A program made the translations under genes and the position numbers. This document shows, one piece after another, positions 24,383 to 33,828 of a stretch of 64,000 nt of DNA; the first letter of the stretch is position 1; every line of letters begins with the position of its first letter. Origin of the DNA: G020353115 sp964389685. Its GTDB lineage: Bacteria; Bacteroidota; Bacteroidia; Bacteroidales; VadinHA17. The stretch is taken from positions 1 through 64,000 of the forward strand of contig CAYMFM010000009.1 of the NCBI GenBank assembly GCA_964389685.1. The letters run 5' to 3'. Under the pieces are notes generated by a model. It saw only the letters and a list, made by a program, of their open reading frames with translations. It was not told where the DNA came from and ran no database searches.

Positions 24383-26179
24383 TTATATTCCTGTTATTTC
24401 AGTTATTAATTTCTTTCCCTCCGTAATGGCAGAAGCAGCGTTCTTTGACAAATCGTGCGAACCCCTGATCTTCTCAAGAAAGGAATTCAATTCCTGGAGT
24501 TTGCCGGCTATTTCATCATTGGCTGAATGTTCTAACGTTTCTTGCAGGATCCTGATCTTTTCATAATCCTGGATCCCTTCCTTCAGTTTTTCAAAACGGA
24601 TGGAGCTCCTGGGACCGGGATAAACAAAATAGGTATCTCCGGCAGGCCAGGTACGGAACCTTGAGTCTTTTAACGGATCTTCAACCCAGGAATTGTAAGC
24701 CCATCTCAGGAATCCGTCAAATCCCATTGCAGCTGCAAACCACCCTTCAAAGGTTGATTCGGCAGGAGGGGAGAAGGTGAAATTATTCGGACAGGGAATG
24801 CCACAGGCAACATAGTAGGTGGTGATCTGTCCTCTCTCCCTGCGGACTTTTGCTATTTCCTTTGAACTGGCTTGTACGTGCCCCCAGTTGTAACTGAAGT
24901 CATAGATATCTGAGTTTGCTTCTTCAAAATAGTGTCCTGCCATGGCTATCTTAAATTCAGGTACCGTTCGATGTAGAAAATCGAACATATTCTTCATCTC
25001 CTCCAGGTTTCGTTCATCCAGTGCTATGGTTATTTTATCCAGCCAGCTCATTTCCATCAGATGAGCCCTGAAATCATAGAGGAACGGCCTCCATAATTCT
25101 TCATATAGTGTCGTTCCTGGCTTCGCTTCGATGGTTACAAATTTCGAGGAATCTTCATCCAGGTACATGAACTGGTTTCCCCACGGCACCATCGAGTAAC
25201 AGTTAATCTGATGAGTAATGCCACAGTCCATGGCAAGCGATACATACAGGTCGAAAAGGTGGTAATCGAATTCCCATCGACCATCTGAGTTCCTTATCCA
25301 TGTGATCATCGATTCGAAGGGATCGTGTGTTTGTCCACCCCAGGGTTTGTCTACGATAGAGGTGGTAATGCACTTCTGACCTGCCCCGGCAAGCAGGGTT
25401 AGCAGGGGTCGGAGTAATTCCAAATGCTCCTGTGACCAGAGTTCAACATCGTGATACCGGGCAACCGCAAAAGGATTTTGCCAGAGATCCAGGTGGAAAG
25501 ACCAGTCTGACGGTTCGGGTAACGTCCAATTGTGGACCAGTACAGAGAGCGTGAACCGTATGGTACTGTTTGATGCTGATTCAATTTCAATGCTGCCGGA
25601 GTAATTACCGGTTTTTGTTTCCTTAGGAATAGAAAGGGTAATCCACAACGGTCTTGTAGAATGTGCAGGGATGTTAAATACTGATAATGTGTCAAGGATG
25701 TCAGCTGCAAGATGTGAGGGGAGGGTATCCGCACTGCGGTAGCCGCAACCCGATGAAAATTCATCGGTTAATACGTACCGGACCGGCCGGATCTGTATCG
25801 ATCCTGCTCCAATCTCTCGGCCCTGTTTATCAGTGAACCCTTTTACTGATGGTCTGACCTTTTCAATGTTTTCTGAAGACCATAGTAACAATTGTGCACT
25901 GACCGTTTCCCCTTTCCAGGCGGAAAGTTCAAGATCATGCGTGATCCCGATATCAGGAGGTTTATTCCTTGCATACCGGACATTCGTAGTACTGAAGCTT
26001 CCCTGGAGACCGGGTGGAACCGTCTGCCAGACAGCAGCATCGATGGTATCCGGATCTGTCGGTTCATCGAAACCGGAAACCGAAGGAGAAATCCCTTTAC
26101 GACATCCTGAAAGCAGGACCATGAGGAACAATGAGAAAAAAAACAATAACCAATTCTTTGTTTGATATGTGACCTCCAT
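24383..26179 (-). CDS. Secreted GH123-like (DUF4091) protein
   Basis: A 598-residue lipoprotein when started at the ATG at 26179, which gives MEVTYQTKN and a clean signal ending LLSGC. A longer frame reaches 26341, but those 54 codons are translated REP repeat and are rejected. The N-terminal beta-sandwich (FNIPAHSTRPLWITLSIP, SGSIEIES) and the TIM barrel match the DUF4091/GH123 group. KITIALDERNLEEM contains the D-E pair that in GH123 orients the substrate acetamido group and donates the proton. GH123 members are N-acetyl-beta-galactosaminidases, so a GalNAc-containing glycan is possible. The exact substrate is inference. Confidence 0.75.
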   Translation of the reverse strand: MEVTYQTKNWLLFFFSLFLMVLLSGCRKGISPSVSGFDEPTDPDTIDAAVWQTVPPGLQGSFSTTNVRYARNKPPDIGITHDLELSAWKGETVSAQLLLWSSENIEKVRPSVKGFTDKQGREIGAGSIQIRPVRYVLTDEFSSGCGYRSADTLPSHLAADILDTLSVFNIPAHSTRPLWITLSIPKETKTGNYSGSIEIESASNSTIRFTLSVLVHNWTLPEPSDWSFHLDLWQNPFAVARYHDVELWSQEHLELLRPLLTLLAGAGQKCITTSIVDKPWGGQTHDPFESMITWIRNSDGRWEFDYHLFDLYVSLAMDCGITHQINCYSMVPWGNQFMYLDEDSSKFVTIEAKPGTTLYEELWRPFLYDFRAHLMEMSWLDKITIALDERNLEEMKNMFDFLHRTVPEFKIAMAGHYFEEANSDIYDFSYNWGHVQASSKEIAKVRRERGQITTYYVACGIPCPNNFTFSPPAESTFEGWFAAAMGFDGFLRWAYNSWVEDPLKDSRFRTWPAGDTYFVYPGPRSSIRFEKLKEGIQDYEKIRILQETLEHSANDEIAGKLQELNSFLEKIRGSHDLSKNAASAITEGKKLITEITGI

Positions 26180-26224
26180 AAACGATGGTATTTTGTTGCT
26201 TAAGTTAATATAAAATCTGTTTGA

Positions 26225-26600
26225 TAATAAGAGGTGGATGGTTTTATTCGTTGTTCCGCACCTACGGAGCGGGTGGTTATACGTGCTTTGTTCGGCTACC
26301 AACGTTCCGCTCCTCCGGAGCGGATAAATGGTTGAATCCATTAGGGATGCCTACCTCTCACTCTTTGGAGTGATAATTCTTTAATTTGATTACATTCATT
26401 TTTTCAATTGCTCCAGCGGAGCAAAACATTGGTAAAAAAGATCATTTTCCCTGAATCCAAATTGCTCCGTAGGAGCAAAACGTTGGTAGAATTGATGTAT
26501 TTGAAAAAAACATCTTCGCTCCGTAGGCCGTGCCTGCCGGCAGGCAGGTGCAAAACATCGTATATCGGTGCATGATTAAATTTCATACCGGTATTTAACA
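26225..26600. repeat. REP family B cluster (RAYT-associated hairpins)
   Basis: At least five short palindromes of the type GCTCCGTAGGAGC-AAAACGTTGG occur here, including CCGCTCCTCCGGAGCGG near 26307, GCTCCAGCGGAGC near 26411 and GCTCCGTAGGAGC near 26464. One copy near 26516 is interrupted by GCCTGCCGGCAGGC. Similar clusters lie at 28085-28445 and 28925-29130 on both sides of an IS200-type transposase gene. This fills the 446-base gap between the GH123-like gene and a fucosidase. No gene is seen. Confidence 0.8.
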
Positions 26601-26624
26601 TATTCTATAAGGCTGGTTTCCGTT

Positions 26625-28073
26625 TTATTTAGAAACAACCCCAGATATTTTAAACGCCCATGCATACCTGCAGGGTGGATTCTTAACTACCTCTTCCGGA
26701 ACTTCGATCAATATTCCCTTTCCGATATTTTCCCACTTCAGTGAATGATCATGACCAAGCAAGGTAACGGTTGTACCAGTTCCCGGTTGAATCGAACTGA
26801 GCAGGATTTTTGTAGGAGGAATGGTCTCATCTTCATCGGCGAGATAGATTGCAAAAACGGATCCATCTTTAAGGGATGTCAGGCACGTCTTCCCTTCTTT
26901 AAAGGGTGGGATGGGTCTTGTATTATAGATCGCTTCTCCATTTACTTTCATCCATTCGCCAATTTCCTTCATGCGGTTTATGGCATCGGGTGGCAACTCC
27001 CCGTTGGGTCCGGGGCCAACATTTAAAAGGTAATTACCTCCTTTGGCAACAATATCGACCAGCAGGTGGATGATCTGACGGGTGGGCTTATACCGGTCCC
27101 TCGGATTGTATGACCAGGATCCTCCCATCGTCATGCAGGTTTCCCATGGATAGTCAGGTGGCTCATCAGGAACATGCTGCTCCGGGGTACGGTAATTTTC
27201 ATATTTGCCTGTAACGGTGCGGTCAACGATGATCAATCCGGGTTGTTTGCTTCTTGCCATAGCGGCAATTTTTGGCATATCGATATCCTGGTTGTATTGC
27301 TCCGATTCCAACCAGGCTCTGCTTTCATCATCCACGGTTTCTTTCGGTCTTACCCATCCGCCATCCAGCCACAATATATCCAATTTTCCATAATGCGTCA
27401 TCAATTCTTCAATCTGTCCATAGGTGTAATCCTTAAAGCGCTGCCATCGCTCAGGGTATTTATCAGGATCGTAATTTACATTTCTGTCCGGAGTGGCGAA
27501 ATAGGGCCACCAGTAATCGTCAGAATGCCAATCGGGTTTCGAAAAATAGGCACCAACCTTGAATCCTTCATCACGGAATGCCTCAAACAACGCTCTGGTG
27601 ATGTTTGCTTTTGGATTCTTGTGGAAGGGACATGCCGGATCGGTAATTTTATAATCAGTCAGTTTTGTGTCAAACATGCAGAACCCATCGTGGTGTTTGG
27701 TGGTAAAAACCAGGTATTTCATTCCGGCTTCTTTAGTCAGCTTCGCCCAGCTTTCAGGATCAAACTCAACCGGATTGAACGTTGTTTTCAGGTTTTCATA
27801 GGCTTTAACATAGTCAACATAATTGTCCATGTTCCTGCGGCACCAGGGTACATCCTCGGAGCATATTGACCATGATTCAACAACGCCCCACTGGGAATAG
27901 GGCCCCCAGTGCATCATAAAACCAAATTTCAGGTCCTGCCATTCCTCAAGATTTTTCAGGACGAGCGGATCGGTTTCGGTATCCGGATGTTGAGCAGATA
28001 CGGATAACACACTCAGTAAGAGAATTATCGTGTGGAAGAATCTTCGATTTCGACGGATAGGCGTTGTTTTCAT
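26625..28073 (-). CDS. Alpha-L-fucosidase, GH29
   Basis: A 482-residue protein with a signal peptide ending SVSAQ (about 27). The GH29 barrel is complete: KFGFMMHWGPYSQWG, KYLVFTTKHHDGFCMFD, and nucleophile D237 in DILWLDGGW, then WETCMTMGGSWSYNP and GGNYLLNVGPGPNGELPP. The C-terminal beta-domain ends CRYAWAFKI, very like that of the third fucosidase at 41032 (CKYAWTFKI), so those two are probably closer relatives of each other than of the one at 19538. An insertion with several tryptophans (YWWPYF) follows DWHSDD and may shape the substrate pocket. It acts outside the cytoplasm on terminal fucose. Confidence 0.93.
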   Translation of the reverse strand: MKTTPIRRNRRFFHTIILLLSVLSVSAQHPDTETDPLVLKNLEEWQDLKFGFMMHWGPYSQWGVVESWSICSEDVPWCRRNMDNYVDYVKAYENLKTTFNPVEFDPESWAKLTKEAGMKYLVFTTKHHDGFCMFDTKLTDYKITDPACPFHKNPKANITRALFEAFRDEGFKVGAYFSKPDWHSDDYWWPYFATPDRNVNYDPDKYPERWQRFKDYTYGQIEELMTHYGKLDILWLDGGWVRPKETVDDESRAWLESEQYNQDIDMPKIAAMARSKQPGLIIVDRTVTGKYENYRTPEQHVPDEPPDYPWETCMTMGGSWSYNPRDRYKPTRQIIHLLVDIVAKGGNYLLNVGPGPNGELPPDAINRMKEIGEWMKVNGEAIYNTRPIPPFKEGKTCLTSLKDGSVFAIYLADEDETIPPTKILLSSIQPGTGTTVTLLGHDHSLKWENIGKGILIEVPEEVVKNPPCRYAWAFKISGVVSK

Positions 28074-28084
28074 GGGTGTTTATT

Positions 28085-28445
28085 TTAAGTTCCGCACCTG
28101 CCTGCCGGCAGGCACGGCCTACGGAGCGGGTGATTTTACGTGTTCTGTTGATCTACCAACGTTCCGCTCCTCCAGAGCGGATATTTATTTGTCGCATTAA
28201 ATCTACCAATGTTCCGCTCCCCTGGAGCGGGCAAATGATTGAATCCGTTCGGGTTGCCTACCTCTCACCCGTTTGGAGTGATAATTCTTCAATTTGATTA
28301 CATTCTATTTTTCATTGCTCCAGCGGAGCAAAACGTTGGTAGAAAAAGATCATTTTTCCTGAACCCAAATTGCTCCGTAGGAGCAAAACCCTGGTAGCAT
28401 TAATTTGTCAAAAGAATAAAATCGCTCCGTAGGAGCGAAACAATT
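28085..28445. repeat. REP family B cluster, downstream side of the RAYT gene
   Basis: Six or more hairpins: CCGCACC...GGCCTACGGAGCGG near 28095 with an inserted TGCCTGCCGGCAGGCA, CCGCTCCTCCAGAGCGG near 28163, CCGCTCCCCTGGAGCGG near 28212, GCTCCAGCGGAGC near 28317, GCTCCGTAGGAGC near 28372 and again near 28423. The last one ends directly at the transposase stop codon. Copies near the gene carry the AAAACGTTGGTAG tail and those farther away the ACGTTCCGC head. Confidence 0.8.
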
Positions 28446-28446
28446 A

Positions 28447-28911
28447 CTATGTGTCAAAGAAATCAAAAAGATATTTTACATTGTATTCAACATCAAACTG
28501 TTTTAATAATTCAATGTATTCTTCTCTGAATGTCCTTGTCCGGTGATGTTCTTCCTGATTCATTATGTATTTGATTACCGGATCTCTTTGTTCTTTACTA
28601 TAGGAAAATGCTCCAAAACCTTCCTGCCAGTAAAACCTGAATTTTGACAATTTATTATCATTTATGAAAAGCGAAGAATCAGATTTAATATCCCTGACCA
28701 GGTCTGAAATTCTTATATCAGGCGCCAAACCAAGGAGCATATGGATATGGTTGTGTGTGCCATTAATTGCAAGCATTTTCTGATTTTGGTTAGTAACAAT
28801 TCCCGTAATGTATTTATAAAGTCTCTCTTTAAACGCAGGAAGGATCATTGCGTCTCTGCTTTTAACGGCAAAAATCAAATGGATGGTTATTTGTGAGTAT
28901 GTGTTTGCCAT
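28447..28911 (-). CDS. IS200/RAYT-type Y1 transposase (TnpA_REP-like)
   Basis: A 154-residue HUH endonuclease when started at ATG 28911 (MANTYSQITIHLIFAVKSR, the standard opening of the family); an upstream ATG would add eight weakly conserved residues. The HUH motif is in GTHNHIHMLLGL, and the catalytic tyrosine is in IKYIMNQEEHH near residue 118, after WQEGFGAFSYS. Proteins of this type nick and join single-stranded DNA at hairpin ends. Because it is a single gene flanked on both sides by clusters of short GCTCC/GGAGC palindromes, it looks like a domesticated REP-associated transposase rather than a simple IS200 copy. Confidence 0.88.
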   Translation of the reverse strand: MANTYSQITIHLIFAVKSRDAMILPAFKERLYKYITGIVTNQNQKMLAINGTHNHIHMLLGLAPDIRISDLVRDIKSDSSLFINDNKLSKFRFYWQEGFGAFSYSKEQRDPVIKYIMNQEEHHRTRTFREEYIELLKQFDVEYNVKYLFDFFDT

Positions 28912-28924
28912 AATCTTAACTAAC

Positions 28925-29130
28925 TTGTTCCGCACTTACGGAGCGGGTAGTTATACGTGCTTTGTTCGGCTACCAACGTTCCGCTCCTCCGGAGCGATTG
29001 GAGCAATAACATTTCAATTTTAACAAAACCTTGCTCCGTCAGGAGCAAAACGTTGGTAGAAAAAATCGATTTAAGAAAAAACTTCGCGCCGTAGGCCTTG
29101 CCTGCCGGCAGGCAGGTGCGAAACTTCATT
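28925..29130. repeat. REP family B cluster, upstream side of the RAYT gene
   Basis: Hairpins at about 28929 (CCGCACTTACGGAGCGG), 28981 (CCGCTCCTCCGGAGCG), 29032 (GCTCCGTCAGGAGC followed by AAAACGTTGGTAG) and 29087 (GCGCCGTAGG...TGCGAAAC, with an inserted TTGCCTGCCGGCAGGCAGG). The segments mirror those on the other side of the transposase. Confidence 0.8.
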
Positions 29131-29132
29131 AC

Positions 29133-31655
29133 TCAAAACCTTACCACAACCGGATTGGTTCCTGGTTCACCTGGGATTAATTCTGAAATAGTTTTCCACC
29201 TCTCCGTTTCGGGATTGCCGATTTTCAGGTTGTATCTTCCTGAACCGTCCACAATCCCTGAGAATTTATCTCCCTTCATTCGCACACTCAGAAGCAATTC
29301 TTCCGTTTTAGCGTCATAAACAAGGAGCGCCGGATTAAGAACCCCGTTTGATTGAATGGTGATTTTATCGCCCGTTCTGTTTATTCCGGCATTATCAAAC
29401 TGATTCACCGTAACAGGCCACCCGGGAAAACTGTCTTCCGGTCTCAATCGGTCCGCATCGGCCAGAAAACGAATGGCATTGCATGAAATATCCCGTGATT
29501 CCGGGTCAAAGGTGATGATTGAGTAGCCGGAAGAACTCAGCTGAGCCCGCTCATACCGAAGCTCAGACCGGGTGTTATCGGGCAGGTTGCCCACGGCATA
29601 AACATAATTTTTATGTCCCATGCCACCAATGTATTCACCTGTATTGTCAAGATCGTGGTCCGGTCTGTTCTTGTAGGGAATACCTAACCTGTCGGGGAGA
29701 AATCGCCGCTGGTAACCGACAGTGATGGCAGGTGTGCATAACGCCCAACCGGCATCCCTGAACTCATCTATACCGTATTGAACGAAGAGCGGCAGATGCT
29801 GATCCCCGCAAACATGAAAAGCATAACATCTCCTTAACAGATCAACCAACTTGTTTCGCGGAGTTTGCGGCCAGCCACCTGAATCCATGTCTCCAGCCAG
29901 GATACCGTCAATACTGCCGTGGTGTGTCGGGATGTTGGCAAACAGAGTCTGGCTTAGCAGCACCTTCATGTTTGCTCCCTTCCAATCTTTCATCCAGTGT
30001 GTTAAAAATTCGAACTGGCGATCACCGATTAATTTCAAACCGGGTTTATCCAGCCGTGACAGGTCGATACCCTGTTCGGTGATCCAATCCTTTCGACCTT
30101 CCTCCCAGAAAGCCGCTTCTTTGGGTCCTGATTTAAAGATGCGGTCGCTGATGATGGCAAAGCTTATTTTCCCATAAACCATGTCTGTATACCAGATGGT
30201 AATTCCTTGCTCTACCGGTGTCGGATCGTATGGGTCAGGCAGGTGACTGGATTGTGTGGCATGGACAACATTGATCATCTCTGCCGGTTCAATATACCCT
30301 CCACTTGTACCTGCATACTCCTGCCAATCCTCCAATTCAATTTTACGACCTCCATCACCCCACAGGTTTCCCTGAAAAACATCGTGGTCATCGGGCGTGC
30401 AAATGGTTGGTCTTCCTTTCATCACATCACCGAACGCCCATCCAAACATGTACCATTTGCCCAGGTAATTCAAGATCGCACGTTCAGCCGGGAAACGAAT
30501 AATGGAATATCCCCCGTTTCCTTCATAAATCTGGTCTCCTGAAAAATAGAGAATGTCAGGATCTTCCTTCAGGAGGTTAATGACTACCGGTGTGTATGGG
30601 AATCCATAGCCATACTGGCAGGTCATTCCTCCGAAAACCAGCGGTTTATCAACCGGTTCCTTGCGTATGGTACCAATATATTCATAATCCGATGTTTCAC
30701 CATCCTTCAGGTTTTCCGAATAAGAAATGCGGTAGTTTACCTCCAGATCGGGATCCCAGTTGCCAACCCTGAAAGTAGCGGTATAGGAATCAACCCTGAG
30801 TTTTTCCGTTGCCAGTTTTTTCCAGCCATCACCTTCCTCAATTTCAAGGTGAACTTCACCGTTAACTTGGGCAGAAACCGGAGCAAGTTGGGCGGTTAAT
30901 TTCAGAACATTACGGCTGTTTGTATACATAGCCCAGAGGATTGCACCAAACCGATTTTCTTCTTCATAGCTGATCTTGGTTCCTGAAATTTCAAGATCAT
31001 CAAGCCAGAAGGAGGGGCCGTTCGAAAATGGAGAAGCAACATGATGGTTTACACCCAGCACGATCAGTCCCTCTATTTCATCAATACTCTCTTTTACCAG
31101 CCACGCAACCTCTTCCTGTTGTTCATTCATGAGTCGAAGCGTGATCGCTTTTCCCTTTAAACTGAAGTTTCCTTCTACCTGGATATGAAATTTTTCCCAG
31201 CTAAAATCTGCGGGAAAACTGACCGTTTGGTCTTCTATGAACAGAACACCATTCGTCCTGACACCCAGGTTTAATCCCTTGCCGAAATAACAGGCAGCTT
31301 TAACATCCGGATCTTCATCGTCTTTCACCCCGATTGAAAAGCCAACAGTCCCTTCCTGATCTCCTTTATGCAGCATTCCACAGGTAACGTTCAATGCAAA
31401 TGTTCCGTTTCCGGGCTTTATCGGATAGGTGATGAGATTTGTTCTCATATTGGAACTGTTCCCGGTACATTCCAGCCGGCCTTCGTTGATTTGCCAATCC
31501 TCCAGCGGGATGGTCCAGAAATCCTCACCCGCCCAGACCCGGTCAGGAAGAATGTCGAAATTATTGCTGTATTTGATTGCTTCTTTTCTCCTGGAGCAAT
31601 TGCTGAAAAGCAAAGTAAGCCCAAGTAAAAATGTTAGAAAACAATAATTTTTCAT
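29133..31655 (-). CDS. Secreted PhoD-like phosphatase with N-terminal lectin-type domain
   Basis: An 840-residue lipoprotein (signal ending FSNCS, about 20). Residues about 30-230 look like a concanavalin/LamG-type sandwich (FWTIPLEDWQINEGRLECTG ... PSFWLDDLEISG). The C-terminal half matches PhoD-like metallophosphatases: FGGMTCQYGYGFPYTP, DPDILYFSGDQIYEG, CTPDDHDVFQGNLWG, LLSQTLFANI and VCGDQHLPLFVQYG give the D, N/H and H ligands of the calcineurin-like site. PhoD enzymes cleave phosphodiesters such as teichoic acids, and related forms in Bacteroidota glycan loci are of unknown substrate. The N-terminal sandwich suggests binding to a glycan. Confidence 0.78.
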   Translation of the reverse strand: MKNYCFLTFLLGLTLLFSNCSRRKEAIKYSNNFDILPDRVWAGEDFWTIPLEDWQINEGRLECTGNSSNMRTNLITYPIKPGNGTFALNVTCGMLHKGDQEGTVGFSIGVKDDEDPDVKAACYFGKGLNLGVRTNGVLFIEDQTVSFPADFSWEKFHIQVEGNFSLKGKAITLRLMNEQQEEVAWLVKESIDEIEGLIVLGVNHHVASPFSNGPSFWLDDLEISGTKISYEEENRFGAILWAMYTNSRNVLKLTAQLAPVSAQVNGEVHLEIEEGDGWKKLATEKLRVDSYTATFRVGNWDPDLEVNYRISYSENLKDGETSDYEYIGTIRKEPVDKPLVFGGMTCQYGYGFPYTPVVINLLKEDPDILYFSGDQIYEGNGGYSIIRFPAERAILNYLGKWYMFGWAFGDVMKGRPTICTPDDHDVFQGNLWGDGGRKIELEDWQEYAGTSGGYIEPAEMINVVHATQSSHLPDPYDPTPVEQGITIWYTDMVYGKISFAIISDRIFKSGPKEAAFWEEGRKDWITEQGIDLSRLDKPGLKLIGDRQFEFLTHWMKDWKGANMKVLLSQTLFANIPTHHGSIDGILAGDMDSGGWPQTPRNKLVDLLRRCYAFHVCGDQHLPLFVQYGIDEFRDAGWALCTPAITVGYQRRFLPDRLGIPYKNRPDHDLDNTGEYIGGMGHKNYVYAVGNLPDNTRSELRYERAQLSSSGYSIITFDPESRDISCNAIRFLADADRLRPEDSFPGWPVTVNQFDNAGINRTGDKITIQSNGVLNPALLVYDAKTEELLLSVRMKGDKFSGIVDGSGRYNLKIGNPETERWKTISELIPGEPGTNPVVVRF

Positions 31656-31795
31656 GCTCTTTCTTTGTCGGTTTTGAAAATTGTGATTTGGGACTTATTT
31701 GTCATTTGTGAATTGCAATTTGTAATTTATCTATGTATGATGAATTCAAATTAAAGGATATAAAGTTTATATTTTCATTTGCATGAGAGGTTTTA

Positions 31796-32932
31796 TTACT
31801 CCGCATCCTCTAACCATCTGAGGTTAATAATGGCAAAGGTGATTTTTCCATAATTGTCATTTTCATACAGTATCCCAACGGTTTCCTGATCGATTTTTGT
31901 CAGGCAGGAATAGGCAAAGGAGCCACTATGGACCACTTTGCTGACCGGCCAGGTTTTACCTTCATCGTAACTGATCCGGATGGTTCCCATTTCCCTCTTT
32001 TCCTGTGATGCCGGGTTGGAAAACAAAATCCGGCTTCTATCACTCCTCCAGGTAAAGGAAAACCGTATAATACTTCCCATGCATTCGGGTTCCGGTAATT
32101 CAGGATGGTCAACCAATCCTGACCAGCTTTCCCCGCCATCCTGACTAAACGTCACTTTTCTCAGCTTGTTACCGGAGGCGCTTCTTGAATTGAGCTGAAC
32201 CGTACCGTCCGGCATTTCAACCATTTGAACTTCATTTCCCATTCCAGCTGAATTTTCCGGTGCTACCTTCCCATAGTTCCAGGTTTCACCCTGATCATCA
32301 CTGTAGGCAGCATAAACCTTCCAGTTGCCATAGGGCCCCTGGTTGAACGGCATGATGATCCTTCCTGCATGCTCTCCGCGAGTAAGTTCTATCCCAACTC
32401 CCGGGCCGGTTGCGGTGCTTGTGACAACCGATTCTCGTTTTACACCACGGGTCACCTCTTCGGGATCAGACCATGTAACCCCATCGTCATCGCTGTACAT
32501 GATAAAGGTCCGGCAAACCTTTTCTCCGTCATAACCCGGTTCCGCTTTGTGCTCATCGAAGCCTTTGAAATAGCGCTGGTACATCAGCAGGATCCTGCCT
32601 GTCTCCCGGATCTGCACAGCCGTGGGATTGTTCAGGCAGTTTTCCCCATCCTCTGCAATGGTCTCCAGGGGGCTCCAGGTAAAACCACCATCCAGGCTTC
32701 TCTTAAGGACTATGTTATTCTCAGCGTGATCCGAAAGACTTGCCCTGCCTTCTGCAAAAGCAAGTATTGTACCGGTGCTGGTTGTCAGGACAGCGGGTAT
32801 CCGGTAGGTATCGTACCCTTCTTCCCCGCTGATAAAAACATCAATATGAGTGGTATCATCACCGGATATTCTGCACCCGGAAACGGAAACCAGGATTGCT
32901 GTTAAAACGATGATTCTGTTCATTAGTTTCAT
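31796..32932 (-). CDS. Exo-sialidase (GH33-like six-bladed propeller)
   Basis: A 378-residue lipoprotein (signal ending VSVSGC). The sialidase R-I-P motif is YRIP (R44), followed by D68 in SLSDHAEN. Asp boxes of S-x-D-x-G-x-T-W type are present: SLDGGFTW, SDDDGVTW, SDDQGETW, SQDGGESW and SYDEGKTW. E in GNEVQMVE and Y in FAYSCLT are the likely catalytic acid partner and nucleophile. It should release terminal sialic acid, although some members of this group take 2-keto-3-deoxynononate or related acids. No sialic acid uptake or lyase genes are in the window, so it may serve to uncover the underlying fucosylated glycan. Confidence 0.85.
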   Translation of the reverse strand: MKLMNRIIVLTAILVSVSGCRISGDDTTHIDVFISGEEGYDTYRIPAVLTTSTGTILAFAEGRASLSDHAENNIVLKRSLDGGFTWSPLETIAEDGENCLNNPTAVQIRETGRILLMYQRYFKGFDEHKAEPGYDGEKVCRTFIMYSDDDGVTWSDPEEVTRGVKRESVVTSTATGPGVGIELTRGEHAGRIIMPFNQGPYGNWKVYAAYSDDQGETWNYGKVAPENSAGMGNEVQMVEMPDGTVQLNSRSASGNKLRKVTFSQDGGESWSGLVDHPELPEPECMGSIIRFSFTWRSDRSRILFSNPASQEKREMGTIRISYDEGKTWPVSKVVHSGSFAYSCLTKIDQETVGILYENDNYGKITFAIINLRWLEDAE

Positions 32933-32970
32933 GAAAATATAGATTGGTATGAATGGAATCTAATTTTCTG

Positions 32971-33765
32971 TTATCTTATTTTTCTTAATTTTTTCTCTAT
33001 TTTACGTTTGATTTTTTTGTAGGAGGGAGGTGGTCCCGTCCGAACCTGCCTGTTGTCGATAAACAGCGCATCCCCCATCCCGCAATCTCTGCAGACGGAG
33101 GGTTCGAATGTGTCAATTTCACTGAATACAACTTTATCCCCCAGTTCAACAGCAGCTCTTTTTGCCCGCTCATAAGCCAGGTTTTGAGCAGGGCACCAGC
33201 CATTGACAAAAGCTGTCACTGTAACCTGCCCGGGAATCTTCTCCGGCTTCTTCTTTTTCCTGATCCATTTCGGAGGAACGGCATCCGCTGTAAACGGTTT
33301 CCAGACCAGGGTCATTATGCTTTGCCTGTCAACCTTTTTAAAACCGTGTTTCTTAAACCACGAAGCTTTCATCCATACCGGGATTGACAGTCCCCAGGCA
33401 ACAATTCCTTTCAGCCCCATATTTTTCACATCCTCTTCTGCAGCGTTTAGCAAGGCTTTACCCATCCCTTTCTTTCTGAAATCACCTCTTCCCTGTTTGT
33501 ATCCGTGTACCCAGATGCAGTTAATGAAATATAGATCCTTTCCTTCAGCGACAGAATATTCTATAGGGACATACTGAATCATGCCTCCGACTACTCCCTG
33601 ATCATCCAGGGCCAGTTTTACACGGAGTCCACGATCCTTCATCCTATTATACCAGAGCTGTTTCTTGTTCCCAGACTCCTTCATATCATCCGACCAGTCT
33701 TCAAGACAGATAAAATATCGATCTTCATGTTCCGGTGTCAGGTCAATGACTCTTGGTTTTTTCAT
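32971..33765 (-). CDS. GNAT acetyltransferase with C-terminal YoaP-like domain
   Basis: A 264-residue protein. Residues about 1-155 are a GNAT domain (GVVGGMIQYVPIE, the acetyl-CoA loop GDFRKKGMGKALL, and LKGIVAWGLSIP). Residues about 185-255 resemble the YoaP-like domain, a thioredoxin-related fold: VTVTAFVNGWCPAQNLAYERAKRAA, with cysteines C222-x2-C225 in SVCRDCGMG. The end is highly basic (KKIKRKIEKKLRKIR). This two-domain form occurs widely in bacteria with no agreed function; no signal peptide, so cytoplasmic. It lies next to, but divergent from, the hydrolase at 33829. Confidence 0.8.
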   Translation of the reverse strand: MKKPRVIDLTPEHEDRYFICLEDWSDDMKESGNKKQLWYNRMKDRGLRVKLALDDQGVVGGMIQYVPIEYSVAEGKDLYFINCIWVHGYKQGRGDFRKKGMGKALLNAAEEDVKNMGLKGIVAWGLSIPVWMKASWFKKHGFKKVDRQSIMTLVWKPFTADAVPPKWIRKKKKPEKIPGQVTVTAFVNGWCPAQNLAYERAKRAAVELGDKVVFSEIDTFEPSVCRDCGMGDALFIDNRQVRTGPPPSYKKIKRKIEKKLRKIR

Positions 33766-33828
33766 GGCTTATTTGGACTTGAATTCATTAAATGTATAAA
33801 TTTACAAGGACTAAAAAAAGAGTATTCT

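Noticed and set aside
26180..26341. N-terminal extension of 54 codons on the GH123-like protein
   Set aside because: The extension is translated REP hairpin DNA (RRSGTLVAEQST) and the lipoprotein signal starts only at 26179.
33727..33828. Upstream start for the alpha/beta hydrolase
   Set aside because: It would place 34 residues before a clear signal peptide and overlap the divergent acetyltransferase gene.
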